DNA from: FEN-1219 sp964503125
GTDB taxonomy: Bacteria; Pseudomonadota; Gammaproteobacteria; Steroidobacterales; Rariloculaceae
DNA length: 64,000 nt
Reading direction: 5' to 3'
Assembly (NCBI GenBank): GCA_964503125.1
Contig: CAZCZE010000020.1
Coordinates: forward strand, 186,001-250,000
The notes below the pieces were generated by a model that was given only the letters and a program-made list of their open reading frames with translations, was not told the origin of the DNA and made no database searches. Positions 60,188 through 64,000 of the stretch are shown here, one piece after another (position 1 is the first letter of the stretch; every line of letters starts with the position of its first letter). Both the position numbers and the translations under genes were made by a program.

Positions 60188-60311
60188 CTCTCGTCGAACC
60201 AAGGGCTCGTGTGAGCACGCCGTGCGTCGCGCCGCCGCTGTTGGCGCTCAGCGCACGCAGGCCGCCGACGAGCACCGTCGTCTCCGGAACACTACGTGCG
60301 GCGCTAGCGGC
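60174..60311 (-). pseudogene. katG (catalase-peroxidase) C-terminal remnant
   Basis: A 45-codon stretch reads VPETTVLVGGLRALSANSGG followed by ATHGVLT and then drifts. It matches the end region of catalase-peroxidases (pattern EMTVLVGGLRVLGANYGGSKHGVFT). The rest of the gene and the final TNDFFVNLL block are gone, and a stop lies inside the terminator hairpin. Confidence 0.65.
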
Positions 60312-60375
60312 CGTGAAATACTTTGACCCTATCGCCACGATAGGGAAAACCGATCGTGGGGCCGGGCGCCTCGCG

Positions 60376-62331
60376 TCAGGGTAGGCTGAGCGCCACCCAC
60401 TCGGGCTCGACATCGCGGCCGCCGACGGCCACGACGATGTACTGCTTGCCGAGGTGCATATAAGTGATCGGCGCACCCGTGGTGCCCGCCGGCAACTCGA
60501 TCTCGGCGAGCACCTCGCCCGTGGCTTTGTCGTAGGCGCGGAACCACGGCTCGCCGTAGTTCGGCGCCGTGTCGAACGGCATGTCGGGCGGGATGCGTGC
60601 CGCTCGGACCATCGCGTCCGAACCCTCGCCGACGAACAGCAGCGTCTTCGTGACGAGCGGCGCCGCATGTCCCGGATTGCCGAGCGGTCCCAGGTTCAAG
60701 TGCCTGATCGCGGGGTGATCGCGCGGGCCGTCGCCGTTGGCGACCTGCCAGAGGATCTCGCCGCGGTTCATGTCGATGGCGCTGATGCGGCCGTAAGGCG
60801 GCTTGAAGAGCGGCAGGCCGCGCGGTCCCGCCGGGCCCCAGAGCCGCTTGCCCTTGAGGTAGCGCAAGTTCGTGAAGGCCGGGTCGCCGGGCTCGACGTC
60901 CGCGACGAAGGGGGCCGTCGTCGACGGCACGTAGAGAATCCCCGTCTCGGGATCGGCTGCGGCCCCGGTCCAGTTCGGTCCGCCGACCGAGCCCGGTAGT
61001 TGAATCGTGCCGGGGTTGCCGCCCGGACCGTCGTCGCGAATCGACGGCGGCGTGAACAGCGGCCCGTGCGTGTAGCGCCGGAGGATCTCGAGCGCTTCGG
61101 CACGCAGCTCGGGCGTGAAATCGACGAGGTTGTCTTCGGTCGCGCCCTGCCGATCGAACGCCGGCGGCTTCGTAGGTATCGGTTGCGTGGCCGCGGTGCG
61201 TTCGCCGGGTACGTCGGACTGTGGCACGGGCAGCTCGACGATCGGCCAGACGGGCTCGCCGGTGACGCGATCGAGCACGTACGCATACGACTGTTTCGTG
61301 AGCAGCACCACGGCTTTGATCGGCCTGCCGTCGACCGTCACGTCCATGAGAATCGGCGCGGCGGGCGGATCGTAGTCCCAGAGATCGTGGCGCACCGTTT
61401 GGAAGTGCCAGACGCGCTTACCGGTCGCGGCTTCGACCGCGACGATGCTTTGCGTGAACAAGTTGTCGCCGAGCCGATGGCCGCCATACATGTCGCTCGT
61501 CGGTGCCGTGACCGGCATGTACACGAGCCCGAGCTCGGGGTCACCGGAGAACAAAGACCAGACGGGCGCGTGGCCCGTGTAGCGCCACGAGTCGTTCTCC
61601 CAGGTTTCGACGCCGAGCTCGCCTGCTTGCGGGATCACGTGGAACGTCCAACGCAGCGCGCCCGTGCGCACGTCGTAGGCGCGCACGTCGCTGCGCGTGG
61701 CTTCTTTGTTCGCGAAATCGTCGAGCGGCGACATGCCGAGCACGACGACGTCGCCGATCACGAACGGCGCGCCGGTCCACGTGTAGCGCATGTCGGGGCC
61801 CAGGCCTACGGACAAATCGACGCGGCCGTTCGCGCCGAAGGACGGCACCGGTCGGCCCGTCCGCAGGTCGAGGGCGTAGAGGTGCTCGTTGTGCTGCACG
61901 AGCAGGCGTGAGTCGTCGCCGCTTTGCCAGTAGCCGATGCCGCGCGTCGAAGCACCGGCGTAGCCATTGGGCCCGGCGTCGAGCGGCGGCTCGACCCAGA
62001 GCGTCTTGCCGGTGCCCGGGTCGAACGCCTCGACGAAGCCGACGCCGTTCGGCGCGTACAGCACGCCGTCGATCATGAGCGGCGTCCCGCGGAAGTCGCG
62101 CGCCGCGCGCATCTGCGGGGCTTGCGCAGCCACGGCCGCGTCGAGCGCCGGCCGCCGCCAGGCGATGCGCAGTCGCGCGACGTTGTTCTCGTCGATCTGA
62201 TCGAGCGGCGAGTACTTGCTCGCGCCCAAGTCGCCGCTGTACTCGCGCCATTCGCCTTCGGGGGCGCTTCCTTGGCACGCGGAGCACGTCAGCACGACGG
62301 CGGCGGCGAGACCCATCATTCGCACGAGCAT
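60376..62331 (-). CDS. PQQ-dependent quinoprotein dehydrogenase lipoprotein
   Basis: 651 residues. A lipoprotein signal with lipobox LTCSAC places it at the periplasmic membrane face. The eight-bladed quinoprotein propeller is evident from YSGDLGASKYSPLDQID, repeated W-docking motifs such as GKTLWVEPPL, GALRWTFHVIP, GKRVWHFQTVRHDLWDYDPP and GEILWQVANGDGP. This is the membrane glucose dehydrogenase/alcohol dehydrogenase-like layout without a haem domain. It oxidises an alcohol or sugar with PQQ and passes electrons to quinone or a cytochrome. Single-gene transcript ending at the 60155 terminator region. Confidence 0.88.
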   Translation of the reverse strand: MLVRMMGLAAAVVLTCSACQGSAPEGEWREYSGDLGASKYSPLDQIDENNVARLRIAWRRPALDAAVAAQAPQMRAARDFRGTPLMIDGVLYAPNGVGFVEAFDPGTGKTLWVEPPLDAGPNGYAGASTRGIGYWQSGDDSRLLVQHNEHLYALDLRTGRPVPSFGANGRVDLSVGLGPDMRYTWTGAPFVIGDVVVLGMSPLDDFANKEATRSDVRAYDVRTGALRWTFHVIPQAGELGVETWENDSWRYTGHAPVWSLFSGDPELGLVYMPVTAPTSDMYGGHRLGDNLFTQSIVAVEAATGKRVWHFQTVRHDLWDYDPPAAPILMDVTVDGRPIKAVVLLTKQSYAYVLDRVTGEPVWPIVELPVPQSDVPGERTAATQPIPTKPPAFDRQGATEDNLVDFTPELRAEALEILRRYTHGPLFTPPSIRDDGPGGNPGTIQLPGSVGGPNWTGAAADPETGILYVPSTTAPFVADVEPGDPAFTNLRYLKGKRLWGPAGPRGLPLFKPPYGRISAIDMNRGEILWQVANGDGPRDHPAIRHLNLGPLGNPGHAAPLVTKTLLFVGEGSDAMVRAARIPPDMPFDTAPNYGEPWFRAYDKATGEVLAEIELPAGTTGAPITYMHLGKQYIVVAVGGRDVEPEWVALSLP

Positions 62332-62534
62332 AGTTCCCCCGCAACGACGCGTCGGATGCGCGCGGCCGAGTATATAGTCGATGCTGCCTGAGCACCCGGA
62401 GTCACTGCGTGGAGCCGCGTTCCGTTACCACGGCGCCGAGAACTCCGTAACATTGCGCGCGCTCGTCGTGTCACACAACGTGCACATTGCCCACGTAACG
62501 TCGCCCCTTCGTTCCACAGCAACGGAGACTGGCG

Positions 62535-64000
62535 ATGCGTTTTGGGAAGCTCACTGTTTTGGCCGCTGCCTGCGTAGCGGTGTTCGCGACAGGCACGACG
62601 GCCGTGGCCGGCGAGGTCGCAGGGGGTAACTCGACCCTGGGCGTGAAGCTCAGGTTCCTCGGCCGCTACGATTCGGGAGTCCGCGGGCAAAGCGCCGCGG
62701 AGATCGTCCAGCACGACCCGTTGAGCCAACGTTTGTTCGTCGTGAATGCGCAGGCGAAGAGCATCGACGTCCTCGACTTCGCCGAGCCGGCCAACCCGAC
62801 AAAGCTGGCCACGCTGACCGAGGCCGGTGGCAACGCCAACAGCGTCGCGATTTTCCAGGGGCTCTTGGCCGTCGCGTTCGAAGCGCCGGTCAAGACCGAT
62901 CCCGGCAAGGTCGTGTTCTACGCCGCCCAGAGCCTGGAGCGGCTGGCCGAGTTCCCGGTCGGCGCGCAGCCCGACATGTTGACCTTCACGCCGGATGGAG
63001 AAGCCGTGCTCGTCGCCAACGAGGCGGAGCCTAACGCCGGCTACACGATTGATCCCGTGGGATCGGTCAGCATCATCGATTTGCGCTGGGTGGAGAATCG
63101 CTTCGACGCCGCCGAGCTACAGCTGCTCGGCCTCGTCCGTACGGCCGGGTTTGAGCAGTTCAACGCCGAGGTCGACGACCTGCGCGCGGCCGGCGTGCGC
63201 ATCTACGGTCCCGGCGCGAGCGTCGCGCAGGATCTCGAGCCCGAGTACATCGCCGTCGCCCACGACGGCAAGAGCGCGTGGGTGGCGCTGCAGGAAGCCA
63301 ATGCCATCGGCGTGCTCGATCTCAAGGATCTCGCTGCGCCGTACTTCAGCGACGTCTTGCCGCTCGGCCTGAAAGATCACAGCCTCCGCGGCAACGAGCT
63401 TGATGCGAGCGATCGCGACAACCGCACCAATATTGGCAACTGGCCCGTCAAGGGCATCTATCAGCCAGACGCCATCGCGAGCTACGCGATCAAGGGCAAG
63501 ACGTACTACGTGCTCGCCAACGAAGGAGACGACCGCAACGACTTCCTCCCCGGCGAGGAGACGGCGCGCGTCGGTAGCGCGGCGATCCCACTCGATCCCG
63601 CCGTGTTCGGCGACGTCGCGGCGATGAAGAACAACGCCAACCTCGGGCGGCTCACCGTGACGAAGATGCAGGTGCCGCAGAACGCCGCGGGTCAGTTCAC
63701 GGAGCTGCACGTGCTCGGCGGCCGGTCGTTCTCGATCCGCAACGCCGAAGGCGAGCTGCTCTACGACAGCGGCTCCGACTTCGAGCGCATCACGGCCGCT
63801 CAAAATCCCGCGTTCTTCAACGCGAGCAACGACAACAACCTGTTCGACGACCGGAGCGACAACAAGGGGCCCGAGCCCGAGGGTGTCGCGGTGGGCAAGA
63901 TCCGCGGCCGCACGTTCGCGTTCATTGGCCTCGAGCGCGTCGGCGGCGTCATGACCTACGACGTCACGAACCCGGAGGCGGCACGGTTCGTCGACTACGT
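62535..64000 (+). CDS. choice-of-anchor I protein, 3' end outside window
   Basis: ATG 62535 with GGAGACT upstream begins a signal peptide (LTVLAAACVAVFATGTTAVAG). The frame runs off the window after 488 codons. The sequence (LRFLGRYDSGVRGQSAAEIV, SIIDLRWVENRFDAAELQLL, LANEGDDRNDFLPGEETAR, GKIRGRTFAFIGLERVGGVM) is the exported beta-propeller of choice-of-anchor I family proteins, often annotated as alkaline-phosphatase-like. It may be surface anchored by a C-terminal domain not visible here. The 200 bases upstream hold only promoter sequence with no other gene seen. Confidence 0.85.
   Translation, partial: MRFGKLTVLAAACVAVFATGTTAVAGEVAGGNSTLGVKLRFLGRYDSGVRGQSAAEIVQHDPLSQRLFVVNAQAKSIDVLDFAEPANPTKLATLTEAGGNANSVAIFQGLLAVAFEAPVKTDPGKVVFYAAQSLERLAEFPVGAQPDMLTFTPDGEAVLVANEAEPNAGYTIDPVGSVSIIDLRWVENRFDAAELQLLGLVRTAGFEQFNAEVDDLRAAGVRIYGPGASVAQDLEPEYIAVAHDGKSAWVALQEANAIGVLDLKDLAAPYFSDVLPLGLKDHSLRGNELDASDRDNRTNIGNWPVKGIYQPDAIASYAIKGKTYYVLANEGDDRNDFLPGEETARVGSAAIPLDPAVFGDVAAMKNNANLGRLTVTKMQVPQNAAGQFTELHVLGGRSFSIRNAEGELLYDSGSDFERITAAQNPAFFNASNDNNLFDDRSDNKGPEPEGVAVGKIRGRTFAFIGLERVGGVMTYDVTNPEAARFVDY

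Noticed and set aside
1..64000. tRNA genes and CRISPR arrays
   Set aside because: No cloverleaf-like or regularly spaced repeat pattern was noticed on either strand; the only phased repeats are the decamer arrays upstream of genes.

Overview
The window is GC-rich chromosomal DNA that I infer comes from a gammaproteobacterium, perhaps near the Steroidobacterales. The reasons are a proteobacterial-type MutS, many Sec-, Tat- and lipoprotein-exported enzymes, exported c-type and PQQ enzymes, and several copies of the small exported DUF6152 ('AHHSF') family. The taxonomy is inference. No tRNA, rRNA or CRISPR array was seen. Genes are tightly packed with many ATGA overlaps, and no stretch over about 300 bases is left without a feature.

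Layout. 0-6 kb: a translationally coupled operon of a DUF1592-type protein (cut by the window edge), a Tat-exported VOC protein, a Tat-exported DUF1552 protein, an exported ankyrin protein and a MarR regulator. 6-12.7 kb: FAD monooxygenase, esterase, a DKDFY-type exported protein with a DUF6152 partner, and a membrane-anchored winged-helix/beta-propeller regulator. 12.7-24.3 kb: an 11.5-kb nested insertion bracketed by two 103-bp direct repeats that differ at one base. Its outer layer is an IS91-like transposase gene that is split and internally deleted. Inside that gene sits a lower-GC island of about 10 kb carrying a SNF2 helicase, a ParB-like protein, a sigma-like factor, a ribbon-helix-helix protein, a cytosine-5 DNA methyltransferase, several small proteins and a large adenine methylase/nuclease. 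I consider this island the best candidate for an undescribed defence or DNA-modification system.

24.3-37 kb: exported catabolic genes, including a cytochrome/beta-propeller protein, metallo-hydrolases, alpha/beta hydrolases, a di-haem cytochrome, an enolase-superfamily dehydratase and recurring DUF6152 modules. 37-49.4 kb: a carbohydrate region with two LacI-type operators. It has a GH13_18 phosphorylase, a coupled 40-codon ORF, a tannase-family esterase, a cupin and a metallo-hydrolase on one strand, and an MFS transporter plus a ceramidase-like enzyme on the other. A LacI regulator with a divergent esterase/SGNH hydrolase operon follows, ending in a truncated sugar-binding protein. 49.4-64 kb: an orphan antitoxin with a decayed VapC, an alkyltransferase-like protein, a second full-length DUF1592 protein, an outer-membrane barrel, MutS, a 4-coumarate-CoA-ligase-like enzyme, a TPR protein, a septum-formation-domain protein, a katG remnant, a PQQ dehydrogenase lipoprotein and a truncated choice-of-anchor I protein.

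Together the host genes suggest an envelope-centred lifestyle of degrading aromatic, ester-linked and sugar-linked compounds, with electron flow through periplasmic quinoprotein and cytochromes. The island is the clearest laterally acquired segment.
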